From NCBI RefSeq assembly GCF_042610495.1, contig NZ_JBHGAP010000003.1:1-64000 (forward strand): 64,000 nucleotides of DNA, written 5' to 3'. The stretch's first letter is position 1; each line of letters starts with the position of its first letter. The translations under genes were made by a program, and so were the position numbers. Origin of the DNA: RU20A sp042610495. Lineage in GTDB: Bacteria; Pseudomonadota; Alphaproteobacteria; Rhizobiales; Rhizobiaceae. Shown piece by piece: positions 8,404 to 16,572 of the stretch. The notes below the pieces were generated by a model. That model searched no databases, was not told the origin of the DNA, and saw only the letters and a list, made by a program, of their open reading frames with translations.

Positions 8404-9549
8404 ATGACGGATCACACGGTCGCCGGACGACCGGTTCGCGCGCCGTTGCGCATCGACGGCGCCGAGTTGCGCCTTGTACGCCTGCCGCTGGTCACGCCCT
8501 TCACCATTGCGACCGGGACGATGCATGAGAAGCTTTTCCCGCTGCTGACCCTCAAGGCCGATGGTCTGGAGGGGTATGCGGAAGGCGTCATGGACCCGCT
8601 GCCCGATTATCTGGAGGAGACGGTGTCGGGGGCCATGGACCTCCTGCGCACGGTGCTCCTGCCGCAGGTGCTCGGAACCCGCATCGAGACGCCCCATGAG
8701 ATGGCGCGGCGCCTTGAGCCCTGGCGCGCCAACTGGATGGCGCGCGCGACGGTCGAGATGGCCTGCTGGGATCTCTGGGCCAAGGCGCTCGACCTGCCCT
8801 TGAAGACCGTTCTCGGCGGCACGGGGGAGGCCATCGATGTCGGCGTTTCCCTGGGCATCGCGCCGATCGAGACCACGCTGGAGCGCGTCGGCGCGCATCT
8901 GGAGCAGGGATATCGGCGCATCAAGCTCAAGATCAAACCCGGACACGACCTTCGGCTTCTGGAGGCCGTGCGGCAGGCCTATCCCGACAGTCACCTGACG
9001 GTGGATGCGAACTGCGCCTACTCTCTGGCCGACAGCGCCCTGATCGCGCGCTTCGACGCCTTCGGCCTCGACTACATCGAGCAGCCGCTTGCCTGGAACG
9101 ATCTCCACGACCACGCCGTGCTGCAATCGCGGATCCGGACGCCGATCTGCCTTGATGAAAGCATCCGCAGCCCGGAGGATGCACGCAAGGCGTTGCAGAC
9201 CGATGCCGCGCGGGTGATCAACATCAAGGTCGGTCGCTCCGGCGGCCATGCGAATGCGGTGCGGATTCACGATCTCTGCCAGGCCTTCTCCGTGCCCGTC
9301 TGGTGCGGCGGCATGCTGGAAAGCGGTATCGGCCGGGCGCACAATATCCATCTATCCACGCTGCCGAATTTTTCGAAACCGGGCGACACATCCTCGTCCA
9401 GCCGCTATTTTCACCGCGACATCATCGAACAGCGACTGGAGACCGTGGAGGGCCGCATGCCCGTTCCCGCCGGCGCGGGCATCGGCGTCACGCTGGACAG
9501 GGACGTCCTCGACAGCGCCACCGTCTTTCAGGAAAGCTTTTCGGCATGA
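8404..9549 (+). CDS. enolase-superfamily N-acylamino acid racemase / o-succinylbenzoate synthase-like enzyme
   Basis: A 381-residue enolase-superfamily enzyme of the muconate-cycloisomerase subgroup, resembling the MenC/NSAR family. Catalytic features are complete: KLK at 174-176 with K176 as one acid/base, metal ligands D201 (VDANCAY), E226 (IEQPL) and D251 (CLDES), and the second lysine K275 in INIKVGRSGG. Known members racemise N-succinylamino acids, make o-succinylbenzoate, or both. No other menaquinone gene is nearby, whereas an acyltransferase overlaps its stop by ATGA, so N-acylamino acid racemisation is favoured (inference). Confidence 0.85.
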   Translation: MTDHTVAGRPVRAPLRIDGAELRLVRLPLVTPFTIATGTMHEKLFPLLTLKADGLEGYAEGVMDPLPDYLEETVSGAMDLLRTVLLPQVLGTRIETPHEMARRLEPWRANWMARATVEMACWDLWAKALDLPLKTVLGGTGEAIDVGVSLGIAPIETTLERVGAHLEQGYRRIKLKIKPGHDLRLLEAVRQAYPDSHLTVDANCAYSLADSALIARFDAFGLDYIEQPLAWNDLHDHAVLQSRIRTPICLDESIRSPEDARKALQTDAARVINIKVGRSGGHANAVRIHDLCQAFSVPVWCGGMLESGIGRAHNIHLSTLPNFSKPGDTSSSSRYFHRDIIEQRLETVEGRMPVPAGAGIGVTLDRDVLDSATVFQESFSA

Positions 9550-10262
9550 GCGACATCGAGTTCCGCGATCTGCGCGGCATGGCGGAATTCCGGGCGGCGG
9601 AGCGCCTTCAGGCGGATGTCTGGGGCGAGGGCGACATGCCGGATCCGGCCGACCTGATGATGGTGATCCAGGCCGAAGGCGGGCTGGTGGGCGGCGCATT
9701 TCTCACCGGCGATCTCGTCGGCTACGTGTTCGGCTTTCCCAGCGCGACACCGAATGTCCAGCATTCGCACCGGCTTGCCGTTCTGCCGCAGATGCGCGGC
9801 CGCGGCCTCGGCGCGCGGCTGAAATGGTATCAGCGCCAATGGTGCCTTGCCCGCGGCATCCGGCATGTGCGCTGGACCTTCGATCCGATGCGCCCGCTCA
9901 ACGCCAACCTCAACCTCGCCCATCTCGGTGCGCGCTCGAACACCTACCACGAGGACTATTACGGCGCGATGGGCGGCATCAACGAGGGTCTGCCCTCCGA
10001 CCGCCTGCTGGTGGACTGGCACCTCGACCATGCCGCGGTGACGGCCCGCGCCGCCGGCCGCGGCATGCCGCAGGCGCACAGCGCCACGACACGCATCTCC
10101 CTTCCGGTCTTTCCGCCCGCCAGCCTGCCGACCCCGCAACAGGCGGCCGCCCAGCACCGGCTTCGCCAGGATTTCCACGCCGCCTTCGCGAGTGGTCTGG
10201 AGGTCATCGGCTTCGACCTCGCCCGGAACGACTACCTTCTGGGACCGGTGAACGCGGACTGA
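9546..10262 (+). CDS. GNAT-family acyltransferase (COG3375-like)
   Basis: A 238-residue GNAT protein. The acyl-CoA pyrophosphate loop is visible as LPQMRGRGLGARLKWYQRQW, preceded by the LAV strand, and a strand containing IRHVRWTFDPM follows. The ATG at 9546 overlaps the racemase TGA, so the two are translationally coupled. In Geobacillus-type systems a GNAT succinyltransferase acylates D-amino acids, the enolase-superfamily racemase inverts them, and a hydrolase releases the L-amino acid. This pair fits the first two steps; the acyl donor is not shown by sequence. Confidence 0.82.
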   Translation: MSDIEFRDLRGMAEFRAAERLQADVWGEGDMPDPADLMMVIQAEGGLVGGAFLTGDLVGYVFGFPSATPNVQHSHRLAVLPQMRGRGLGARLKWYQRQWCLARGIRHVRWTFDPMRPLNANLNLAHLGARSNTYHEDYYGAMGGINEGLPSDRLLVDWHLDHAAVTARAAGRGMPQAHSATTRISLPVFPPASLPTPQQAAAQHRLRQDFHAAFASGLEVIGFDLARNDYLLGPVNAD

Positions 10263-10287
10263 AACGCACCGCGATCGTCGGCTCCCG

Positions 10288-11355
10288 TCAGCCCAGCCGT
10301 TTCTCCGTTTCGGGGTCAAAGACATGCCAGGCCGACAGCGGGGCGCGAAGGGTGAGCGTGTCGCCGGGCGCAAGGCGGCTGAAGGGCGGCGCCGAGGCGA
10401 GGATGCCCTGGCCGCCGAGACGGCCGGTCACGATGATCTCCGGGCCGGTGAGCTCGGTCACCTCGACGACCACGGGCAAGGCGACGCCATCGCCGTCGAT
10501 CTTGAGCGCCTCCGGGCGGATGCCGGCGATGAGGGGTTTGCCGACGGCGATCGTCTCTGCGCCCGGCGGCAGGGGCAGCAGCGTCTCCAGGCCGTCGATC
10601 GCCATGCCCGTGTCCTGACGGCGGGCGGTGAAGAGGTTCATCGGCGGAGCGCCGACGAAGGTGGCGACGTAGAGCGTGGCCGGGCGGTTGTAGATGGCGT
10701 CCGGCGTGCCGATCTGCTCGATGCGCCCGGCGCGCATCACGGCGATGCGGGTGGCGAGCGTCATCGCCTCGATCTGGTCGTGGGTCACATAGACGACCGT
10801 GGTCTTCATCGCCTGGTGCAGGCGCTTCAGCTCGGTGCGCATCTCCATGCGCAGCTTGGCGTCGAGATTGGAGAGCGGCTCGTCGAAGAGGAAGATCTTC
10901 GGACGGCGCACAAGGGCCCGGCCGATCGCGACACGCTGGCGCTGGCCTCCGGAGAGCTGGCCGGGCTTGCGCTCCAGCAGGGTTTCGATCTGCAGCAGGC
11001 GCGCGGCCTCGCTGACGGCCGCCTCGCGTTCGGCGGCCGGCACCTTGCGCATTTCCAGCCCGAAGCCGATGTTGCGGGCGACCGTCAGGTTGGGATAGAG
11101 CGCATAGGACTGGAACACCATGGCGATGTCGCGGTCCTTCGGATGCATGCCGATGACGGAGGTGTCGCCGATGCGGATCGCGCCGCTGGTCGGCTCGACA
11201 AGGCCGGCGATGATGTTGAGAAGCGTCGATTTTCCGCAGCCGGACGAGCCGAGCAGCACGAGGAACTCGCCGCTGTCGAGCGCGATGTCGATGCCCTTCA
11301 GGGTCTCGACCGGGCCATAGCTCTTGCGGATGTTTTCAATGGTGAGCGCGCTCAT
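10288..11355 (-). CDS. sugar ABC transporter ATP-binding protein (MsmK/UgpC type)
   Basis: A 355-residue CUT1-type ATPase: Walker A GSSGCGKST, signature LSGGQRQRVAIGRALV, Walker B IFLFDEPLSNLD, H-loop YVTHDQIEAMT, then a C-terminal TOBE/OB regulatory domain. It is the last gene of the ROK-controlled operon and its ATG overlaps the kinase stop. It powers the permease pair encoded at 13295-15024. Confidence 0.92.
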   Translation of the reverse strand: MSALTIENIRKSYGPVETLKGIDIALDSGEFLVLLGSSGCGKSTLLNIIAGLVEPTSGAIRIGDTSVIGMHPKDRDIAMVFQSYALYPNLTVARNIGFGLEMRKVPAAEREAAVSEAARLLQIETLLERKPGQLSGGQRQRVAIGRALVRRPKIFLFDEPLSNLDAKLRMEMRTELKRLHQAMKTTVVYVTHDQIEAMTLATRIAVMRAGRIEQIGTPDAIYNRPATLYVATFVGAPPMNLFTARRQDTGMAIDGLETLLPLPPGAETIAVGKPLIAGIRPEALKIDGDGVALPVVVEVTELTGPEIIVTGRLGGQGILASAPPFSRLAPGDTLTLRAPLSAWHVFDPETEKRLG

Positions 11356-12275
11356 GCGGCATCTCCCGCCAGGGGGGCGCCATAGCGGCGCGGAAATGTG
11401 GAGATCGCCCGCGAGGCGATGGCGACGCCGGCATTCAGGCAGGCGGGCAAGGCAGCCCCTTGCGCGAATGCGGCCAGAAAGCCGGCATTGAAGACATCGC
11501 CGGCGCCGATCGTGTCGATGACATCGACCCGCGGCGCGGCCGCTTCGTGCAGCACGCCATCCGCATCGAGGACGATGGCGCCCGCAGGCCCGCGTTTGAC
11601 GACCACGATGGCGCCCGCCGGCATGCGGGCCTGAAGTGCCCGGCCGGCTTCGACCGGATCGCCGACGCCTGCCAGCGTCGTCGTCTCGATTTCGTTGAAG
11701 AGCGCGAGATGGCAGCGGGCGAGCCAGCCGCGGGCGGCCGCGCAGTTGGCGGGCGTCCAGCCGTCCAGCGGCCAGCCGGTATCGAGTGCGGCACGAATGC
11801 CCCGGCTGTCCAGCCAGTCGAACAGTGCGTCGTAGTCGGCGCTGAGCGCATCGGTGAGAAAGCTGCCGCAGACAAGCGCATAGCCGCCGGCAAGCCCGGC
11901 GCCCTCCAGCGCAGAGCGCGCCTCTTCAAGGCTGAAATGCGGGAGATGGCCACGCGTGGTGAAAAAGGTGCGCTCGCCATCCGGATGGGTGACGCCGACG
12001 GAGACCGTCGTGCCCTCGGGCCGGGCCGGCCAGGCGGCGGCCTGCGCGCCGAATTCGTCGCGCAGCCAGCGGCCGAACCGGTCGTCGCCGACATTGGCGG
12101 CGATGGTGAAGGGAATGCCGAGCGCCATCCAGGCAAGCGCGGTATTGCCGGCCGAGCCGCCCACCCGCAACTCGTGATGATCGACGATGATCTCCGTGCC
12201 CGGCTGCGGCCAGGGGGCGGCCGGGCCCATGATCAGATCGACATTGACGTTTCCGATGACGGCAAGCGGCTTCAT
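11352..12275 (-). CDS. PfkB-family carbohydrate kinase (FrlD-like candidate)
   Basis: A 307-residue ribokinase-fold kinase. The N-terminal substrate motif (VGGSAGNTALAW, residues 38-49) and the C-terminal DTIGAGD (254-260, catalytic base D260) are intact. It sits between the SIS protein and the ATPase in a binding protein-permease-permease-SIS-kinase-ATPase operon. This matches the gene content of bacterial fructosamine operons, where the kinase phosphorylates fructose-amino acids at C6. Substrate assignment is by context only; any 6-phosphorylated sugar is possible. Confidence 0.85.
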   Translation of the reverse strand: MKPLAVIGNVNVDLIMGPAAPWPQPGTEIIVDHHELRVGGSAGNTALAWMALGIPFTIAANVGDDRFGRWLRDEFGAQAAAWPARPEGTTVSVGVTHPDGERTFFTTRGHLPHFSLEEARSALEGAGLAGGYALVCGSFLTDALSADYDALFDWLDSRGIRAALDTGWPLDGWTPANCAAARGWLARCHLALFNEIETTTLAGVGDPVEAGRALQARMPAGAIVVVKRGPAGAIVLDADGVLHEAAAPRVDVIDTIGAGDVFNAGFLAAFAQGAALPACLNAGVAIASRAISTFPRRYGAPLAGDAA

Positions 12276-13298
12276 TCACTCGCTCCGGGTGATCTTGGAG
12301 GAGCGGACCGGCGTGCCGGCGTCGGGCACGCGCGACGCCGCAAAGGCCACCATCAGGCGCTGCGCTGCCGGCAGCATGGCGAAAATGGCGGCAAGGCCGC
12401 TCGCCGGTGTGAACGTCACGGTCACCGCACCCGCGACCGGCGCCTCGCCCGAGGCGTCGAAGATGACGAGCGGCGCTTCGGTTGCCGCCACCGAACGCGC
12501 CATCGCCGTCACCAGATCCGCGGTCGCATCGCGGCCGCGAAACAGCACGACGCCGACATCCGCCGACAGCATTTCCATCGGGCCGTGGCGCAGCTGGCCG
12601 CCTTCCAGCGAGAAGCAGGGCAGACGCGAGAGTTCCGTGAGGCCGAGCGCCAGCGCTTCGGCCACACCCTGCAGCCGGCGGCCGGAGGTGACGATGGTGC
12701 GCACGCCGGCAAGGGCAGCGAGCGCTTCGGAAAGATCGGGCGTCTCGGGCGCCTGCAGCGCCGCCAGCGCATCGGCCGGATCCTGGCCCAGCGCCTCGAG
12801 AATGGCGAGATGGAGCGCGAAGGTGATCGTCAGGCTGCGGGTGGCCGCAAAGGCGCGTTCCGTGCCGCCCGCGCCGATCAGGCCGGGCGCGGCCCTGGCG
12901 AGGAAGGAGCCGCCTTCCAGCGTCAGTCCGAAAGTCTCTGCGGCCGTGCCGTTTTCCGCAAACCAGCGCAGCACCTCGGCGCTTTCGCCGGATTGCGAGG
13001 TCACCAGGATCGTCCGCCCGTCAAGCGGCAGGGGCGCGCCCAGCTGCTCCGACAGGGGCAGGGCGAGCGCGTCGATGGACAAGGCGCGGTAGAGCGGCTC
13101 GACGGCGCGGGCCACATAGTGGGAGCCGCCCATGCCGAGCAGGAGGAGACGGCCGGTGGTCTTTAGCGAGGCGGCAATGGCCGGCGCGTCCTTGCGGGCC
13201 GCCTGATAGGAGGCGATGGCATCGGCATGCTGGCGCGCCATTTCCCGGTCGATGGCCTGCAGCCCCTCCGGGCGCGTGCTGGTCTTACTCATCATCAT
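12276..13298 (-). CDS. SIS-domain sugar isomerase/deglycase (FrlB/AgaS-like)
   Basis: A 340-residue protein with two SIS domains, like the isomerase half of glucosamine-6-phosphate synthase without the glutaminase. LLLLGMGGSHYVARA and LVTSQSGESAEVLRWF are the first-domain phosphosugar-binding motifs. Three consecutive ATG codons occur at the start, the first overlapping the permease TGA. FrlB-type deglycases cleave fructosamine 6-phosphates to glucose 6-phosphate and an amine; AgaS-type members are deaminating isomerases. Position next to the PfkB kinase supports a kinase-then-SIS pathway. Confidence 0.82.
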   Translation of the reverse strand: MMMSKTSTRPEGLQAIDREMARQHADAIASYQAARKDAPAIAASLKTTGRLLLLGMGGSHYVARAVEPLYRALSIDALALPLSEQLGAPLPLDGRTILVTSQSGESAEVLRWFAENGTAAETFGLTLEGGSFLARAAPGLIGAGGTERAFAATRSLTITFALHLAILEALGQDPADALAALQAPETPDLSEALAALAGVRTIVTSGRRLQGVAEALALGLTELSRLPCFSLEGGQLRHGPMEMLSADVGVVLFRGRDATADLVTAMARSVAATEAPLVIFDASGEAPVAGAVTVTFTPASGLAAIFAMLPAAQRLMVAFAASRVPDAGTPVRSSKITRSE

Positions 13299-14140
13299 CC
13301 CTTCACGCCGCCATTCGTCAGCCCGGAGATCAGGGCGCGTTGCATGACAAGGCCCACGAGCACCGGCGGCAAGGCGGCAAGCACCCCGGCAGCAGCGATG
13401 AGGCCGTAATCTGAGACGCGGCCCCCGGCGAGATCGGCAATCGCAACGGGCAGCGTCTTGGCGCGCTGGTCGGAGGTGAAGAGCAGCGCATAGAAGAATT
13501 CGTCCCAGGCGAGCAGGAAGGCAAACAGCGCCGAGGTGCCGATCACCGGCAGGGCAAGCGGCAGCGTCACGATCCTGAGCGTCTGGAACAGGCTCGCGCC
13601 ATCGATCATCGCCGCCAGTTCCAGCTCGCGCGGCACGCCGTCAAAGCCGGATTTCATCAGCCAGGTCGTGAAGGGTGCCAGAATGGTGAGGTAGACGAGG
13701 GCAAGCCCGAAGACGGAATTGAGCATGCCGAGCGCGGCCAGCGCCATGTAGAGCGGCACGGCCAGCGCCACCGGCGGCAGCATGTAGGTGCCGATCACCA
13801 GCGTCAGCGACCAGCGCACCGAAGGCGTGCGCGACACCGCCCAGCCGGCCGGAATGGCGATGAGGATGGCCGCAACCGTCGCCAGGCCCGCAACGGTGAG
13901 ACTGTTGCCGAGCGAGGCGGTAAAGGCGGCCCCCGCGCTGTTTTCCACCGTCGACAGAAGCGTCGCGTAACGGGAGAAATCCACCGCCGACGGCCACCAC
14001 CGCAGCGGCTTTGCCACCAGATCCGGCGCCGGCGCGATGCTCATCACGAAAAGCCAGGCAAGCGGCGCCAGGATCACCAGCATGAGGAGCAGCGCGCAGA
14101 GGTGGATAAACACGGAAAAGGCAGGGCTCCGGCGTTCCAT
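13295..14140 (-). CDS. carbohydrate ABC transporter permease (MalG type)
   Basis: A 281-residue CUT1 permease with six hydrophobic segments and the EAA loop ELELAAMIDGASLFQTLRIV. The ATG at 14140 was chosen because it overlaps the TGA of the MalF-type gene (ATGA) and is directly followed by the first membrane segment; a longer open frame upstream lies inside that gene. It forms the channel with the MalF-type partner. Confidence 0.9.
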   Translation of the reverse strand: MERRSPAFSVFIHLCALLLMLVILAPLAWLFVMSIAPAPDLVAKPLRWWPSAVDFSRYATLLSTVENSAGAAFTASLGNSLTVAGLATVAAILIAIPAGWAVSRTPSVRWSLTLVIGTYMLPPVALAVPLYMALAALGMLNSVFGLALVYLTILAPFTTWLMKSGFDGVPRELELAAMIDGASLFQTLRIVTLPLALPVIGTSALFAFLLAWDEFFYALLFTSDQRAKTLPVAIADLAGGRVSDYGLIAAAGVLAALPPVLVGLVMQRALISGLTNGGVKG

Positions 14141-15024
14141 CAGGCGGCACTCCCGGCGGTGCGACGCGCCAGCGCCCCATAGGCGAGCGCCAGCAGCGTG
14201 ACGATGAAGGTGACGATCAGCGCCAGCGACGCCCCGGATCCGGCCCGCTGGAAGGAGAAGGCCTCCTGATAGACGAGGATCGACAGGGTGCGCGTGGAAT
14301 TGGCCGGGCCGCCCCGCGTCATGACCCAGATGATGTCGAAGACCTTGAAGGCCTCGATGGTGCGCAACACCAGCGCCACCATCAGCGGTCCGGCGAGATA
14401 GGGCAGGATGACGAAGCGGAAGCGCTTCCAGGCGCCGGCGCCGTCGATCAGCGCGGCCGAGACGATATCCTTCGGGACCGCCTGCAGGGCGGCCAGCGCA
14501 ATGAGCGCGACCAGCGGGAAATTCTTCCAGCAATCGGCAACGATCAGCGCCGTCATCGCCGTGCCGGGCTCGCCGAGCCAGGAGCGGTAGTCGGCGAGAA
14601 TGCCGGTCTGGGTCAGCGCCGCATTCAGGGCGCCATATTCCGGATTGTAGATGAGCCGCCACAGCGTGGCATTGACGATGGTCGGCAGGGCCCAGGGCAG
14701 GATCATCAGGGCGCGCAGAAAGGTGCGGCCGTAGAACCTCTGGTCAAGCAGCAGGGCCGCCAGCACGCCGAGCACCATTTCCGCCGCCACCGACACGATC
14801 GCGAACCAGGCGGTGGTGAGGAGCGTGCGCTGGAACGTGCTGCTTGCCAGCATCCTGGCGTAATTGTCGAGACCGACGAACTGCCCGCCGGTGCCGACCA
14901 GCTTGGCGTCCGTGAAGGACAGCCGCACCGTATCGACCATCGGCCAGCCGATGACGGCGATCATCACCGCCAGCAGCGGAAGCATGAGAAGCCATGCCCG
15001 GGTCGTGAGCCAGGTGCTGGACAT
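14140..15024 (-). CDS. carbohydrate ABC transporter permease (MalF type)
   Basis: A 294-residue CUT1 permease. The coupling loop reads SAALIDGAGAWKRFRFVILP and the usual IWVMTRGGPANSTRTLSILV segment follows. The ATG at 15024 has a GAAGG ribosome-binding site about 8 nt upstream and starts right at the first membrane helix. An in-frame ATG at 15123 would overlap the binding-protein stop and adds a hydrophilic stretch not seen in the family, so it is less likely. Confidence 0.9.
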   Translation of the reverse strand: MSSTWLTTRAWLLMLPLLAVMIAVIGWPMVDTVRLSFTDAKLVGTGGQFVGLDNYARMLASSTFQRTLLTTAWFAIVSVAAEMVLGVLAALLLDQRFYGRTFLRALMILPWALPTIVNATLWRLIYNPEYGALNAALTQTGILADYRSWLGEPGTAMTALIVADCWKNFPLVALIALAALQAVPKDIVSAALIDGAGAWKRFRFVILPYLAGPLMVALVLRTIEAFKVFDIIWVMTRGGPANSTRTLSILVYQEAFSFQRAGSGASLALIVTFIVTLLALAYGALARRTAGSAA

Positions 15025-15119
15025 GAGGGTGCCTTCAGTCAAGCGATGGAAGGTGAAGTCAATGCGGAGCGCGCGGGGGATGGCGGAAGCGGGCCGCGCG
15101 TGGCGGCCCGCAATCGGCA

Positions 15120-16358
15120 TCACAGCCCGCTGTTTTCGGCAGCCGTCTTCAGCGCATCCTCGGGCGAGGACTGGCCGAGCAACGCTTCCTGGATCGCCTG
15201 CTGCAGGGCGGTCGACATTTCCTGATATTTCGGTGTCGTCGGGCGCGGATACATGGCGGCAAGGCCGAGCTTGGCGGCGGCGATCAGCTCTTCCTGTCCC
15301 TTGGTGACGGCGGGGTCCTGGTAGGACGAGGCCCAGATGGGCAGGCTGAGCTTGGCATACTGGTTCTGCACGGCCTGCGAGGTCATGAAGGTGATGTATT
15401 TCCAGGCCTCTTCCGGATGCTTGCTGGCCGTGGTGACGCCAAGACCCATGGAGCCGTTGACGGCCGAAACCTCGCTCTTGCCCGCAACGCCCGGCGCCGG
15501 CACGACGCCGACCTTGCCGGCAACCTTGCTGTCCTTGGGGTCGTTGGCCATGTTGTACATGTAGGTCCAGTTCAGCGCGAAGGCGGCGTCGCCATTCTCG
15601 AAGACCTTGCGGACATCCTCTTCGAGGAATTCCTTCGAATTGGGATTGGTGAGGCCGGAACTGTAGCTGGCCACCATGTATTTCAGGGCGTCGAGCGCGC
15701 CGCCCTGATCGAAGACCGGCTTGCCATCCTTCAGGAAGTCGCCCTTGTTGGCGCTGACAAGCGTGGTGAAATCGCAGATGGCGGCCTCCGCCTGGGCCCA
15801 GGACCAGGCGATCGGCGTCTTCAGGAGACCCTTTTCCTGGATGATTTTGGCCTGCTCGGAAAGCTCATCCCATGTCTTCGGCGGCGCCTTGATGCCGGCC
15901 TTTTCGAGTATCTCCTTGTTGTAGAAGAGATATTTTGTATCGAGGATCCAAGGCATGCCGTAATATCTGCCGTCGGCCTGAACGGTGGTCCAGGCACCCG
16001 GCAGCACGCCCGACTTCATCTCGTCGGTGATGCGCGCGGAGACATCGACCAGCACGTTGTTGGCCGCATATTCGGCCGGCCAGATCACGTCGAAAAGCAC
16101 CACGTCATAGCCGCCGCCCGAACCCTGGGCGAGCACGGTCTTGTCGTGCAAACCCTCGTAAGGCACGAATTCGAGATTGACGGTGATGTCCTTGTTGGCC
16201 TTGGTGAAGGCCTCCGTCATGGCGCGCACATCGGCCTCGCTGTAGGCGGCCTGCGCCATGAACAGCGCATTGATCTTCGTCTCGGCAAAGGCCGCTGACG
16301 ACATCAGCGCGCCGATCGCCGCTGCGCCCGCGAGGGTCATTGCGATGGATTTCAACAT
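15120..16358 (-). CDS. sugar ABC transporter substrate-binding protein (family 1)
   Basis: A 412-residue periplasmic binding protein with a Sec signal peptide (residues 1-25, cleavage after AFA). The mature domain has the family 1 pattern, including YDVVLFDVIWPAEYAANN in the first lobe and a hinge region near PWILDTKYLFYNKEIL. It is the first gene of the sugar operon and is divergent from the ROK regulator. A strong inverted repeat lies in the shared intergenic region. Ligand unknown; the kinase and SIS genes suggest an Amadori product or amino sugar. Confidence 0.9.
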   Translation of the reverse strand: MLKSIAMTLAGAAAIGALMSSAAFAETKINALFMAQAAYSEADVRAMTEAFTKANKDITVNLEFVPYEGLHDKTVLAQGSGGGYDVVLFDVIWPAEYAANNVLVDVSARITDEMKSGVLPGAWTTVQADGRYYGMPWILDTKYLFYNKEILEKAGIKAPPKTWDELSEQAKIIQEKGLLKTPIAWSWAQAEAAICDFTTLVSANKGDFLKDGKPVFDQGGALDALKYMVASYSSGLTNPNSKEFLEEDVRKVFENGDAAFALNWTYMYNMANDPKDSKVAGKVGVVPAPGVAGKSEVSAVNGSMGLGVTTASKHPEEAWKYITFMTSQAVQNQYAKLSLPIWASSYQDPAVTKGQEELIAAAKLGLAAMYPRPTTPKYQEMSTALQQAIQEALLGQSSPEDALKTAAENSGL

Positions 16359-16507
16359 GTCTTGCCTCCAGTGATGGCTACGCCGTTTGGTGCCGCCGCT
16401 CCTTGACGTGAGATGCGGCGTGCGGACGGGGTCAGTGACCCGATAAATGCGACGCCCGGCAATGCCGTCAAAGGCATGCCGCGTTCCCCGAAACTCTTTG
16501 GTTTCTT

Positions 16508-16532
16508 ATTAAGTCAAACGTATTGACTTAAT
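16508..16532. promoter_or_regulatory. perfect inverted repeat, probable ROK operator
   Basis: Two exact 10-bp arms, ATTAAGTCAA (16508-16517) and TTGACTTAAT (16523-16532), flank a 5-bp spacer in the divergent region between the binding protein and the ROK regulator. Each arm contains a TTGACT-like -35 element pointing outward, so occupancy could block both promoters. Perfect symmetry over 20 bp in otherwise GC-rich DNA supports an operator. Confidence 0.75.
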
Positions 16533-16536
16533 CCTT

Positions 16537-16550
16537 GTAGAATATTCTAC
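16537..16550. promoter_or_regulatory. second palindrome in the sugar-operon control region
   Basis: GTAGAATATTCTAC is a perfect 14-bp palindrome only 4 bp from the larger inverted repeat and 23 bp before the ROK start codon. It could be a second operator or part of the -10 region; its core TATTCT resembles a -10 element. Confidence 0.5.
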
Positions 16551-16572
16551 TGGAGTCAAGAGGGTATTTTGG

